From NCBI RefSeq assembly GCF_964204645.1, contig NC_134025.1:26316001-26380000 (forward strand): a stretch of DNA of 64,000 nucleotides. The letters run 5' to 3'. Position 1 is the first letter of the stretch, and every line of letters begins with the position of its first letter. The position numbers and the translations under genes were made by a program. This stretch comes from Tubulanus polymorphus (Eukaryota > Nemertea > Palaeonemertea > Tubulaniformes > Tubulanidae). Positions 1 through 27,900 of this stretch are shown one piece after another. The notes under the pieces were generated by a model. That model was given only the letters and a program-made list of their open reading frames with translations, did no database searches and was not told the DNA's origin.

Positions 1-13900
<13,900 letters not shown>

Positions 13901-13933
13901 GTGTCTTCATCGATTGGACCCAATGAAATGAAA

Positions 13934-13939
13934 ATTAAA
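13934..13939 (+). other. Possible poly(A) signal of the cadherin gene
   Basis: ATTAAA lies 34 nt after the cadherin stop codon. It is the common variant hexamer; no other strong candidate is seen nearby. It would give a very short 3' UTR. Confidence 0.35.
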
Positions 13940-16640
13940 TATTCGAAAAAGAATATGTAATGGTGATAGATTATATTTTTTTCCAGAGTTTACAATCATG
14001 AAATATGCTTGATACCAATGTAAATAGATCGACATAAAAATCACATGAAGCGAAATGTTGAGATATTTTTGAAGAGTTGATCTAGTGCATGTTTCTGTCG
14101 ATGGTTTATCTCTTCGTCTTTTTTTAAGAACATCTTTGAAATCTACGTGTGAGCTTTTCTCATTAAACAGTGAATAGTGCTTTCCATTGCGATTCCGTTC
14201 AGGATGAAGAAAAATCATTTCGAACACCGCGTGCTATCAGTTTAAAAGAACTTTCACATTAGTCCCAGGAAACAAAGACCAGCACCGTCATTCGACTCAA
14301 CATAGATTTAGACCTGCCGTAAATCAAAGCATTTGCATTCCAATATGAAAAAACCTCTCGAATCGCGACTTAGATCTTGCGTAGGCATCCTTAAAAAACA
14401 AATCTATCAATCATTGTACTAAAAACGGATGCGCTCCATTGTAAGCCCCCGCAACGCGAACAAGATATTCAGATCGTTATTATAGTAGATCACGCATTTA
14501 GTTGCCTTTGAAGGCACTCTACAGACTCATTTATTACCGGGTAAGTCTATTATTCACTCAAACTATACGGACTCGAATAAATAAACAACCAAATACGATC
14601 GTCAACACAAAATCTACAGTGTCGTTAAGCGTCGATTTTCTTGACCAATAAATTTGTAGACGAGACCGAAATTACTGATTGTTGATGTCTCGTGAGAATC
14701 AATGTCCCTGGTCGTTTATCTGAATACACGAACTACAGTCTGCGGGGTAACGCAAACAACTATTGGCAGCGGTTTTTCTTTCAAAAGCTCTCAATAATCG
14801 TGTGCATTATCTAATCCGGCGGTTACAATTTATTGCAATAAAATTCTGATTTAAAAAACGACACAAGTCGAATAAGCTATTAAACGTTGATTTTTACAAC
14901 TATTAAATACGCGTTAGTTGGAGGTGATAGATTAGGCGCAATGGATTTATTTCGAAGTTGATAACAGCCAACCGGATTCAATCTATCATTCTTCGCCGAA
15001 TATTATCATACGCTCGAAATGAATTGCTACAGACAACAATACCAACAAAATAGAGAAAATAATTGTAATGCCGGTGTTTCCTTGTTAATTAAATCCCGCT
15101 ACTGTGGTGTAGATAATTGAAGCGCAATCATAAGCGTACGTATGAATCGCGTTGCAACGTTGTTACACAACCATAAACTAGAGTCTTTCGTTTGCAAAAA
15201 AATATAATACACTTCAGCATCTCCGAACATTCTGAACGTATCACAGGTAAATAATACCGACGGATTTCACTGTTTTGGTGTAACTTGGTGGTAGAAATGC
15301 TGAAGTGTAGGTGATATATCCCTCGTATGTGAGAAATAGCCATAAGAAATAATTACAGGAAAATGTCAGCCCGCATTGTTTAATCTTTCATCTTTTCTTA
15401 TTTTCTCTGTATGTCTGATTTGATGTAATCTAATACCGCCTTGCAATCATACCAATGGATTTCTAACCGTATAGTTCGCAGTCCGCGGCCACATTCTCTG
15501 TAATTTCCGGGTAGCGTTTGTTTGGCAATGACATACACCGACACCCTCTCCAAGTATATGAAATTCGATGCACAAAATCAACACTGGTCGGACTGAAAAC
15601 ACGGAACCCGTTCAAAATATATTTATGGAAACGAAGTGATGGCGATGTCCTGACGTGTAAAGCACCTAATGAGAAATCTGATAAACAACGAAAGTTTATG
15701 AAAAATGACCAAACGGTTTCAACCCCATAAAATATCGAATATCCTCAGAAAAAAATTCTTTCGTGACCAAATGCTAAATGTTCGCCTCCTTTTGTATTTA
15801 TATCAATTTCCATTCTAGCTACGGTTTTAACCTAGTCTGAAACACGCGAACTAACTTTATCAATTATACGACAACTACTTACTCAGTCCGTATGGATGAA
15901 GATAGATAGGTGACAAATGGATTATCTTTTTCATGAAATCCAACTGAAATGATTCAACTAGTGGTTTTCGTTCTGTTCATCGAAGATGTTCATCTACCAA
16001 AATATCGATGCCGTCCCTTCTGGCAAATTTTATGCATATGGTTGTCATTGAAATATGCAACCGATAGATCATTAAAATTCATAATTGTACTCGCATAATA
16101 GCAAAAAAAAAAAAACGTTCATGCCGCGCCGTCATAATGCTGACGAAGCCGATTGTTGTTTGATCACTAACTAAAGTTGGAAGTGTCGAATAATTTTATA
16201 CCGCTCGTAGACAACGTCGAAATAGCATTTTCACATTGAAATCAGTCAGATCTTCATTTCATTTGAAGTGATAAGAAATCAGTATACTAAACAATATCTC
16301 TATCCGTCCATATCCGTCCGCGTCTTCTTCTCCATCTCTTTAAATGCGGTGCCGTTATTTAACCTTAATGTTATGTCACACTCGAGTAACTCTCAAAAAA
16401 TCATAAAATGAGGAGATGAGGAAATATATATGTGACTTTGAATCCGTCTTTCACTGACTTGAAAGCATTGACGACACTACATTATCCAACCCTATTTGCT
16501 AATACCTATACGATGACCACTCTTTCACATATAGCTATGAATACACCGATATTTACCGATAAGCCATCCTGCGTTTGAGAACGATGACAACTTATTGCAC
16601 GGAAAGGAGGACATATCAAAAATATCAAACGCAATGATAA
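13940..16640. other. Intergenic, no gene recognised
   Basis: AT-rich sequence with many stops on both strands. Open frames up to about 106 codons (minus strand near 13907-14227) show no known motif and no splice-linked partners. No RNA gene or repeat structure stands out. Confidence 0.6.
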
Positions 16641-16654
16641 GCTTTGGATGAAGT

Positions 16655-16872
16655 GTGTATATATGCGAGGGATGAGGAAAGTACTACTTTGAACAGTTCC
16701 AATAAGCTTGGTTGCGCGCGTAATGCTGTCCACGATTGGCTGTCACCGTGCCGCACGAGACATGAGGCAAGGGAAGTTACAACTATCACAGATGCAACCG
16801 GAATATCACCACACGGCTAATTGATAATCCACCCAACATTGAAGCGGCCAGAGATCTGCGCTACAAGATAGG
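16655..16872 (+). promoter_or_regulatory. Possible promoter and non-coding first exon
   Basis: A TATA-like string (TGTATATATG, about 16656-16665) is followed at 16733-16741 by an inverted CCAAT-type motif (GATTGGCTG). A transcribed-looking stretch then ends at a strong donor context, AAGATAG|GTGAGTTA, near 16871. If real, it could be the 5' end of the peptide receptor transcript whose coding starts at 31063, but nothing in the sequence proves the link. Confidence 0.2.
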
Positions 16873-19800
16873 TGAGTTAAGATAACCGAGTTGATATCTT
16901 TTATCTTAAAAGTAAAGGTTGATATTTGTTGCGTACTACAATACTATATTAAACAACAACATTTTAGAAATAAACATATTTAATTTGATCATCGGTTCCA
17001 TGGACATTACTTTGTTCGGGGTGAAGATCTCAAAGTTTTCTATTTCTTATAAAGTTAATCCTAGATTTTTCCTATTTGGTTAAAGTCAACGGTACATGAG
17101 TGTACAGCGATGAACGGTTACATTTTGATCATTACATCTCATTGAGATTCATTGCTAACATTACCTGCCATTTAAATGTCATTTACAACGGTTCATTTAT
17201 CTAATTGCTACGATAATTTCGCAATATCCAAGTTCAAATAGTATTTTTCCTCTTTGGATTATTGAATATTCACGTTAGAATATAGCTCGCTTGTCGTTAG
17301 CAAATAGCAAATGTGCTAATGTAGTATGATAGACCAAAAGTTTATGCATGCTTGTTTAAATTAAAGTGTAGTCGTCAGTCGGCCTTTTTGCCGATGGTGA
17401 TCATCACGTTATTTTCATACTAGATTTGTATCTGTGTTTCATAGCAATATCGAGAATGATCAAATGATTCCCTGAAGGGAATTAAGTTATAAACGCAATA
17501 TCCTAATGATTACAAGACATGTATTGAAGAATCCTGAAGTTCTGTCTATCGTTCCGTAATAACACCAATATCCACGCAATAATTGAAAATTGCATTCCAT
17601 ATCAAGTTTAAGAACTTACCATAATTCGAAGCGATTTCCAGTCAACGTTTACCGAATGAACACATGCGTGTTGAGAAAAACTATTTCGTAAACCCGTAGA
17701 TGTATCGCTCATGTGTCCTGGAGGTTTCCGAAGTTTCTCCATTGAAAATTCGCAATTCAATAAATGTGATGAGAATATCTGCTTTCAAATAATCGCGTAA
17801 AGGATGAAAATCGAATGAATCGTATATTGACAATTGTCGACTGCAAATCTGTAATTAACTTGCAAAGAATTTCAATTGCATTATGGCAAATGATGCACCG
17901 TATACTCGGTCGATTTCCTGAATATGAAATATCGTATGGCGCTGTGCTGGCGAATTATAAAACAACATAAAAGATTTACTGTAATTCTAAACAACGTATA
18001 ACAGTGTTTCGCCGACATGATCTCTGACAGATCGCAAACAACTTGAAAGTTTATTGGCGCCTTGAAAAATAACTATATATATTGTTTGATAGATGATGTT
18101 AAAGTAATTTTAATTTGAATATATTGACAACTGAATTGAATTGACCGACCGCCAGTCTATCCCCAATATTGATGACGTAGTGCACATCCCATTCACAAAA
18201 ACCCTGATTTCCATTAAAATAAACGCCAATATTCAAGTAATTGTTACTTTGAAACGCCAATATTGAGGAAGGAGCGCACATTGAGTGCATCGTCTCACAC
18301 TTTCCCTTGAATAACGAATGTTAGTTATCAATATAACTATTTTGCAACAGTTTTCTCGGCGTCAAAAAAATCTGCTGAGCATGCCAGAATAACGCTGACT
18401 CTGAAATATGAGCTTAGGATTTGACAGAGAAGCCAGCACAACAAAATACCAGACGCACGCGGAGAATCACCTTTCCTCAGCCTGTGTACCTGCAAGAAAT
18501 TGTTGACATGGATACCTTGGACTATGTTTTTATTTGTACCCACTTAAATAAATAGGTTAAAAAAACAACACCGTAAATGCACATTAAATGATGATGGATG
18601 CTCCAATTTCTGTGCATAGATGATTTTATTGATATTCTATGACACAGTAACAAATACGAGCTTCCGCTTCCCATGCTTGGCAAGGTCAAATCCATATTTT
18701 CTTTCGCCAAATTAAGCATGTATCACATTTGTATCAATAAGTGTCTCAATAGTGCGCGATAAACGGCGGATAATCGCCAACGGATATTTAGATGTTAGCA
18801 GATAGAGCATCCTCTATAAATCTATACCACACCGATGTAACGCCTTGGAGTGTATTAGGCATCGGTGATAATAATAGATTTTTTTTCGGAGGAAGAGGAA
18901 GAACACGTCTGCTTAACGCTACAATGCCAACCTAATACATTAATGGCGATGTAAACAATTTCTCGGAGATTACTATCGTTCTATGGGGACAGAAAACATC
19001 TAACTTTGTTTTTGTAGCGGAAATATCACGGCAAATAAATGGCAAGCCGATATTGAAAAAAGTGGCGGAATATCCACAAATTAAAATAAGAGTAATAATC
19101 AAGATAATGCAACGGTTCGCCCCCATTAGCTTGTGCTGTGATCTCATCGTATAAGTGGATTTGAATGAACGACATAAACACTGCTTCCATTAGTTATATC
19201 AGCAATGATTTGGTCTTTTAAGGTGAAGGTTTGTAGACATAAACTTATTGACGTTACTACTTACGCTATAGACACCGGTGTTATAGATTAGTATTAACTT
19301 AACTCGGAGGTTAACTCAACGGTTAGTTCATTGAATAATCAAATTAATTGAAATGTTACATTACACAAGACATCTACAATATTTGACCATATTTTCGGCA
19401 TTTAACTTAACACTTTTTTTCTAAAATGGAAAGTGTTGCATTTCTTATTGACAACAATCTTACGCTTTTCTAGATCTCGCCTATGCAGTGGTTTGATGGG
19501 ATTGTATGCATTTTTTTGTTGTTTCAAAATCAGACGTATTGTTTTAATCTAAATTCTCTGAATGAATTCTCCTTGAATGAATCTACTGGTGCCACGAGAC
19601 AAGTGATAACTTCTTTTATAAATGCCCCGCAAATAAAGAAGCGAATTCTAACATTTCACGAGTGCGGATATATTTCATGCATCAAATCAAACCATTGCGA
19701 TTTATTATTTGTCTACAAAGACTGCAATTAGTTCCCTCAAGACGTGGACGATGTATTTGTCCTAAAGATACATTTTTTCGGTTGGCAGGTAATCGATTGC

Positions 19801-22800
19801 GAATGTCAATAGTGACTGGAAATGTCGTATTAGCGAATTCGCAGGTCAAGTCACTGTGAAAATTCCGAGAAGCTAAGGCAATTCACGACTTACAAAAGAT
19901 CTTTTTTGTTTCCGAAGATATGAGTAGATTGGAATGAAAGTGAATTCTGGATATCTCGAAGAACCAATTTACCAAATGTTATTGGATTTGTGTCTTGATT
20001 CGTCGATTTATCAAGTGACGAAACATGTCTTCATATTCATAGCGATAAGCAAATGAACATTTTACATCGAATTTCATTCACCAATTAAGCAGTGAGAAAA
20101 TACTCGGCTTATGAAAGTTACCACTCGACAGTTGCATCGTCGATCTACACTCTTTCCAACGTTTGAAGTATAAAACACATATAACCACCTTGCTTATTAA
20201 AACTGAATTCATCTCGAAATACCTACAGATGGGCAACCAGCTTCTTTAACAGAGAGTGTTTAAGGTAGTTTGATCTCTCGGGCATTAATTGAATGCCCGA
20301 AGAAAAAATGACGGACGATGCCGCGTGTATCATTATGACACACAAGTCATACGAGATTAATTGGTCTGAATTAGTGGACAAGATAATCTATCGTGGTTCA
20401 TAGATATTACCTAGGGACAGATAAATTTATTTAGTCATGACATATCCCAATTGATTTCCATCTGATGAGACACACTAATCCATTATGATATCATAAGGTG
20501 TCACAAGTGTGCTAAACCATCAAATGCGATCCAACGAATACATGCGCGTACCGAAAACGAGCTTAGTCCATTCATCTAGTTCAAAGCGAATCTTCGTGAT
20601 TTCATTTTCGGAAATCATCTTTTGAAACTGAAACTTAACGCAGGCCTGGTATAATACAGTATATCTGACCAGGAAAGTTTTCTCGCACGTCCCGAATCCA
20701 AGCGAGTAAATAACAGAATTGCAATTAACCAAGTGCTTATGTAATTTACGCATATAATGGGCGCTATTTGTGGTAGACGGGCGCGCATAACGATTGAAGG
20801 AGACACGTACCAGGTAATACTAGGACAGTAACCATAACCTCACCCGTTTAGAAGGACGATAATGCAGGTACCGTACCTAAAATTACACTATCAGCTATGG
20901 TTGATTTATGCTGCGCTGCATTTATTTGCCGACAGGTATTCTGTGGCTATCTCGTTTGTACTACAATTGACAAGAAGCTGCTTTCTTTCCACCCGATATG
21001 CGATGCTCTGTCGCACGGAAAAGCAACGGAATTGCTTGTCATTAATCGCGCTCGACCGGAAATGATGGCCAACATCTTTTCACTTTTTGACGGCTTGAAC
21101 ACCACAAAAATAACGGCGTTATAACATATCCATCGGTGTTCGATCACCATCAGTCCACCACGAATGAACCAGGATGTCGTGCAGACCGACACGGACCAAT
21201 CATAGCGCATTAATCAAAATGGGCTTGAAATCCATCATTTCGGGATTTACCCAATCAAAATGTCTTGTCATTCGACTTAAACCCCGAGGGATTTTAATAA
21301 CGGTGCTTGTTTCTGGGGTTTCATCGCCGTAAGACCTACCATTAGAAGTAGTAAAATGTGACGTCTGAAGCTATCTGATTCTTTGAATGCGCATGTGCCT
21401 TTCCGCACCAGCGTCCTCGCCAGATTGACACCGTGAACCATTTAGCGGTACCTATCCAACTTTCACACGAAACCTGTGCAGATCTACCTTAACCAACGTG
21501 GCAACAGAAGAAAATCAGATATATTCGAGTGTAATGGGATAATTTTCGTAATTCCGAGAATAATTCGCTTAATTCTAGTAATGGAACGGATTGAAATCGG
21601 AGCTAATGGCATATCGAGAGAATTCATGGGTAATTTGATTATTTACGCAAAGAACAGGAAACGCAATTTGAAATCTAGCACGAAGGCCTCCCACCGAGCT
21701 TCAACAAGACTCCCGTGAACGTAATTTCGAATAAGATGAGAAATGAGTATAAATTGGATATTTCAAAGTATAAATGTACGAGCTTATGAATATGACACGT
21801 ATTTGTATCACACTGTGACGATGCAAATGTAACATATTCGTCCTTTTCCTCGATGGTTTCGTCGGTTTATCCAGTAATCCTGCTAACAGCTTTCTACAAG
21901 TTATGACGGAAGGACTGACCAGTTATCCAGAAAGAAGTAATGCTATTCGATATGATCAAAACGCCCCGGAGCCAGGTTGGTTTACAGCAAGCAAAAATAT
22001 AAAAAGAAAACAATGTCGGGAAAGTAAAAAAAGAAACGCTTCATGAATAATTTGCATTTCTACTCATTTTTTTTCGCAGCGGAGACCCAACGTAGCACTG
22101 CAGTCAACATCGATCTCTTGGTTCATCAACTCGAAGCTTGCTGATGTAGTTTCAATACCCAACTGGTTTTAACTTCAAATCCATGTCCCCAGACAAATAG
22201 ACGGATTATTTTTTTCTCATGATTTGTTCCGAGTATATGCCGCTAATGCGTCATTGGGATTTCAATATGCACTTATTAGAGACAGCGTCTTGACGGATTC
22301 GTTGTATAAGATACTCAAGACCCCGTGCGCACTAATTACAAGGCTCCAACACGATCGTCATTAGCCAATCGTCTATTTTTCACCGAACTCCCGTTTAAAT
22401 CCCAGTGGAATCAATGCCAGATTAACAAAATTAATTTCGTCACGTCCAATGCTCGGTGGTTTGGCGTCCTAAATTTTACAGGGTAAAAATTTGACATACA
22501 TATAGGTATATGACTCTGTAATTGAATATTCTTTTCTACGTGTTATTGGTGCATGTACATTTAGGTAGAGATTCTACATAGATATTATCATTATCATTAT
22601 TACCATATTCTGTGCTCTGTACAAGGTAGAAATACATGCTCCAAAGCACTTACAGGATATTAATAAAGGATAACTATAATGACTACAGTATGTAAAATGG
22701 GACTACGAAAAAGCCTATTATTCAATGCACACTCACTCAATATAGCTGCATGCCCTTATCTACGACTTTACCGACGATTGATTATCACACCTCAAAATGT

Positions 22801-24475
22801 TCTAAACCTTCGGCGAATAGCCATTTCCTGCGAAGAAACTATTACATGTAGATCTAATAATATAGATGTGTTAATACATATATCCATTGTGGAATAAAAA
22901 TAGTGTAGGCGTTAGCTCTAATTTCATTGCCACGTGCTTAAGATGTGATCAAAATATCACTTACATTTTTAAATCTTATCACAATTGCTTATTTATGGTC
23001 GTGTTGAATAACGGAAACTATGGAGTTCCAAGATGTCACTACGTTTAAGCTGCCAATCTTGAGCTGGGGTTTCATAATTAATCACAATCTGAGCGTCTAT
23101 CTGTGAGCTTTTTGACGCTTATTCTTAACTATAAGCTGTTCAAGTTATTTGCTACGGACTGCCCATGTGTAACAATATTCGCAATACAACAGCCAGGAAA
23201 GTTGATAAAGATTGCACATGATATCCGATCTTTCTAATTTGAAAAAAAATGTTCATCATTTTCTTCGGAATCTGATCGTAATTTTCATCAATTCGGTTTC
23301 CTATTATTATGCAGTTATTATGACCAGGTATTTCTTCTTTTCTAACATTCACTTTTTCATCACATCCGCATTTTTGCAAGGGATATGGTCCGCCAGACAG
23401 CGGTGTCTTAAATAATTATACATCATTTTCCCAGGGTATCCTGTGCGAACAATGCATGAACGCACATCCCAATGAAAAATGTTCATTAATGTGTTCTTGC
23501 TTCCTGTTACACAACGCCGCCATTTACCGTCCACAAGAAACGCTTTCTCAAAATATACAAGATTTCGATTTACCTACTATAACCATGGATTAGATTAAAA
23601 TTGATATACGGAAGTTGAAAATGTCGCCGTTCAGTTACTGTTGAATGATTATTCGTCATTAAAAACTGCAACTTTCATTTCATCACTGATTATATCACTT
23701 CGGCAAGTAAATCTTGCGGAAGTTCGAAGACGATTCTCTTGGGTCCAACATACGAAATGAAGTACATTAGATAGATTTAATGTTTACTTCTTATGATTTC
23801 ATATCAGCTAGATTCAATCAACTGATGTGACTAACAAAGCGTTTTAAGAAGTGGAAACAATACATAAGCGTGGAGATATGCAAATAACTTGCTGTATAAA
23901 GTGTCTCTCCTCAGCGTAAACACAAAAACGACAACGATTATAATAATGTCGTTAATAACTCAGTTATACGTGTGGGTTGTATACAGTTATGATGATACGG
24001 GTGTTTTCGTTTTCTTTCGATAAACAGCTGAAGAGATTTATGGATAGTCACCGACTTGAAATTGTACTATACACTACGTTACAGCTATATATGAGGCTTT
24101 AAATACCGTGGATGGCTTGTAGCAATTAATACTTCAGACATTAGCACATCGTCTCCAGGCTATGCTGAAACTAATTAAAATGCTACGAAGATATTACGGT
24201 CAAGTAGTTTGTAACACTAGGATAAACCAACGCTTATAGTTATATGTACCGCTCTCGTTATCAGTGTTTTACCCATCCCTTCTCGATAGCCAACTGCGTT
24301 TTTCATCATATCGATATTTTTCAGGACATTTTGTCATTCCGTGGTCTTCTCGTTTATTACTGCGACTTTTATTTGTTTGAATCCCAGAATGTGTTCGCGG
24401 CAACTAATTAGTCTGTGATCTACAACTTCTAGTAGAACGGCGTCATACTATTTCGATTCGGCTGATCTTTTATGA
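16873..24475. other. Intergenic, no gene recognised
   Basis: No open frame here has a recognisable domain. At 18200-18260 the string AACGCCAATATT appears twice about 45 bp apart. A minus-strand frame at 20520-20753 has a weak receptor-like look and was rejected. The stretch may include very long introns of the neighbouring receptor gene. Confidence 0.55.
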
Positions 24476-24722
24476 GGCGGAAAATGCGCACGCAAAGTGC
24501 GCAGCGTCAAATCGCACCCTGTGCGGATGATTTTTCCAGCCCATTTCGCCGTTACGAAAGAGCATTGCGGCCATAGGATTTTTCCTTCTAAGTTGACTTT
24601 TAAGCTCGAGATTCTAACTTGGTGTTAAGTCGACATTTCGAGCTAAAAAGTCGAAATTTTGACTTGACTTATCGAATGTCGAGTTACTACTGTCACGGCT
24701 CCTTTTGAGCGCATTTTCCCGA
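24476..24722. mobile_element. MITE-like element with imperfect terminal inverted repeats
   Basis: The ends are inverted copies sharing GGAAAATGCGC: left about 24476-24499, right about 24701-24722. The interior carries repeated pieces around AAGTCGA and ATTTCGAG (24590-24690) that pair with each other. It is non-coding and about 250 bp long. Exact ends and target duplication are unclear. Confidence 0.5.
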
Positions 24723-26500
24723 AAGGGTTAACTTATTCATAACAAGAAACCTCTTAGATAACTAAGAGAAATAAAATCGAACGAGAAGAAAATCTTCCTC
24801 GAGATTCTCTTTGATGCGTGCGTGTAAATTCGGGAGCCGGGATTTAAACCAAACATAACCTAGCCTAACTATAGTAACCGAAGAACCCGACCGCCAGCTG
24901 GTTTATAACCGAGCATAACGAGATAATGTGACCAGTTACTCGTGATGCCATACCGCTATATCGTGAGTTTCGGTCTAGCGGGCATAACTGAGTGATATTT
25001 CGGCAACCACGCAATCTGTCGATTTCGGAGTACTTCTGTTCATCAACTCATCTATAACATTCTATATCTCATAAATAAACAGATTTCTAAGAATGAAAAT
25101 GGGTGCACCGTCAGTGGAACTTACAACGTCATTAACGTCTGACAAAATTAACGTATAACATCGTTTCCGTTGTGTTTCAGTCATTAGCGCATCGCTTCTG
25201 ATGGACTTTCTTTCCGGAACGACGGGACGTCTGCCATCAAGCCACCTGTAAACACGAGTAAAACTCCTATAAAATAACAATCTTTCACCGCACAATGGTG
25301 TTCTATTTAGAAGAGGCTGCAGTCGCATTCATTCTGGGAGCACACAGTTTGAGACAGTTGTCATCGGAATCTAGAATCAGTGCACTCTCGATTTTTAAAA
25401 AGGAAATGATACAAACATCCTGCTTGGATCGGATTATTTCAAACTTTTTCTGGCGAAATGAAAGCAGTTGAATCAATTTTTAAGAATGTGAACAGTCTAA
25501 AGAAAAAATGTGAACAGTCTTTTATGTGATGTGAATATCTATTACACGAGCCCAGTTTATCTAGACCGTTTCGAAAAGCTTGGCTCGTTGCATTTTAGAT
25601 TTAAAGGTTTCGATGAGACTTTCTACTTATAGCTGAATTCTACTTAGATTCGAGAAGCTAGAAAACTGCTAGTTAATGTAAATTGTTGTATATCTATAAA
25701 GACAACAGTCCCTCAAATACTGCACAACACACTATTTATGCCTGGGGGTGACATAAAAATGGTTGTGTCAACAAATAACTGGTTTATTACCCGTCATCTT
25801 TTTCCATCAGACATCGCTTGCAGCGCTCTTGGCCTTCAAAGGCATAAATACAATGCTGTTTAATCGAATCTTCACCGCAATCAATGTCTTTGTTTTTGGG
25901 AGCTAATTGGAAAACGATTACATTTAAATCAGGCAATAGCAACCAACTAGATGTGCCAGATACAATATATTGTAAACTATCGCCGAATCATGCATTATGG
26001 AATGGTAATTTTAGATTTTGCGTCAGAATAGCTTCGAAAAGTGATTGCATCGTTCGCAGACACGGCAGCAGATGCAATTTTTCTTCGTAATTTACAAAAC
26101 ACATCCACGTTCTTCGTAATCTTGCTGAGCCAACTAATGAAAAATAAGTGCGTTATATATGGGCGGATATACAGGATTGCTGAAAGGGCTTGAATCAAAC
26201 ATATCTTGACGGGCATCGATCAGAAAAAGGGCACAGACGAGGATCAAAGACTCGATATCCTTTTGTTACAATTCGACATTTTCCAGTACAGCTACTTCAG
26301 TGAAATAGACGTTATGGAAGCGATTTTCATGTTCTCTCCGATTTATCCTTCAACTGGGTCAAAATGATTCTAAATACAGGTAAACAACACTTTCATGAAA
26401 TTCTTAAAGATATATTTTCTATTATTTTCCTAGAAAACACCAAAATAGATATATACTGAATAAATGATAACGTGAATGTTTCTACATAAAACTCACACAG
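24723..26500. other. Intergenic, no gene recognised
   Basis: Frames of up to 88 codons (minus strand 25062-25328) have no known motif. Base composition is somewhat less AT-rich near 24800-25300. Nothing further can be supported. Confidence 0.55.
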
Positions 26501-26539
26501 CAAATGGCAACAGGTTTTCTTGACTTGATGTCATCAGAA

Positions 26540-26632
26540 AGGGGCTCTTGACCGAAAAAGGGTTCGAACCCACGAAACCAACCCCCTGGATCCACCTCTG
26601 ATGTCTAACCATTGCCTTACGTAATCTAATTG
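26540..26632 (-). repeat. Interspersed repeat copy A (GGTGGATCCAGGGGG type)
   Basis: On the minus strand this reads AGAGGTGGATCCAGGGGG followed by a G-rich stretch and GGGTTCGAACCC. A second diverged copy lies at about 27730-27785 in the same orientation. The GGTTCGAACC block resembles a tRNA B box, but no cloverleaf can be folded around it. Confidence 0.55.
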
Positions 26633-27429
26633 TCGAGATCGGAATACCGTTCGTCAAAACACGATATGACTGATCATCCTGAAACGAAAGGAAAGTAATT
26701 ATTTTCCTATTTTAGAACTGAATAAGTTACTTTACTTCTGACACAGGTAGAAATAAAACTGAATTATTGATACGGCGATAAATCAGTCTAGTGCTGTTGA
26801 CTACAAATTACACACAAATCGCAGTAACGAGCGTACGATTCAAAATGATTGCTGAACTCAACGTAACTATGACGTCACGAAATCTTCCGGGAGAATGGAA
26901 ACAGAAGAAATGGGAAAAATCAGAAATCAAGCTATCACTATGGCACATAATGTAATGATAACTTGATTCGTAATGATAAATTGACGAGAATTCCATCTAA
27001 AAAACTGATAAACTGATGTCACGATAACACGATAGAAATGTCGATAAGGACGGAGGGAATCCGTATACATGCAACAACATCAACAACGTCATCATTGACA
27101 GCAGGGGATGTTTTAAATCTCTATAATTGCAGCCATGCATCTACTCGATCCGGAGTCCGGACGTGATTAATAGAACTCGAAAACACGAAAAAATGATTAA
27201 ACCTTTCTGCGACTGAGATTCAATCTACGACCGATTTACAACATCACGAATATCGTGTCATTGCGGAACTATATGTTCAGCTGAGGAGCACCGAGCGAGA
27301 GATCGAGCTCGAGCATGAGATTAATATATTTCTTCAATAGACCCTTGAAGTGTCATCAATTTTTACTTAAGGAGGACAATTCAAGCATAAAATCATTCCA
27401 CGTCAATAACGATGGGTAATTTCAATGAT

Positions 27430-27900
27430 GTGCCTTCAAACCGTTTTATTTGGGTTTAATTGTCACAGGAAATGTATAGTTGGGTTTAAAAGATCTATTT
27501 GCAGTGGGATATAGGAAAACTGGAAGGCCGGATTCCAGAAGAAAAGAATAGGCATTTTATTTTTCAGATAATTTAAGCAGTCATCTCATAGGCCACTAGT
27601 AGGGTCCCACCATTGTTGTTAAATATTTTTGAAGAAATAAATCTGAAAATATGCAAATTCAAAGGATTAGTTTTAGATTTTCAGATTTCAACGATCTTTG
27701 TCTTGAAGAAAAGAACAACATAAATGGGAAGGCACGGTCCAGACCCCCGAGACCACCCCCTGATCCACCCCTGCTATCTACGGGTGACCAATATTTGGGT
27801 TCAATTGTAACTGGAAATATATATTTTCCATCGAAAATCATGACCGCATCATTAGAATAGTAGTGTACAGGGTTTTGAAGATCTACGGGTGACCGATAAA
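27430..27900. repeat. Cluster of diverged short direct repeats including copy B
   Basis: Copy B of the GGTGGATC-type repeat lies at about 27730-27785 (minus strand). Around it, TATTTGGGTTYAATTGT followed by GGAAAT occurs near 27448 and again near 27790. ATCTACGGGTGACC occurs near 27775 and again near 27881. This suggests nested or tandemly duplicated repeat fragments. Confidence 0.5.

Noticed and set aside
20520-21210. Minus-strand frames with a TM7-like string (LVNCNSVIYSLGFGTCEKTF) hinting at a GPCR fragment
   Set aside because: The string lacks NPxxY. Neighbouring helices cannot be found in order, stops interrupt all frames and no splice sites join the pieces. Probably chance.
26555-26632. 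tRNA-like B box (GGTTCGAACC) on the minus strand
   Set aside because: No acceptor stem, anticodon arm or D arm can be folded around it; it is part of an interspersed repeat with a second diverged copy.
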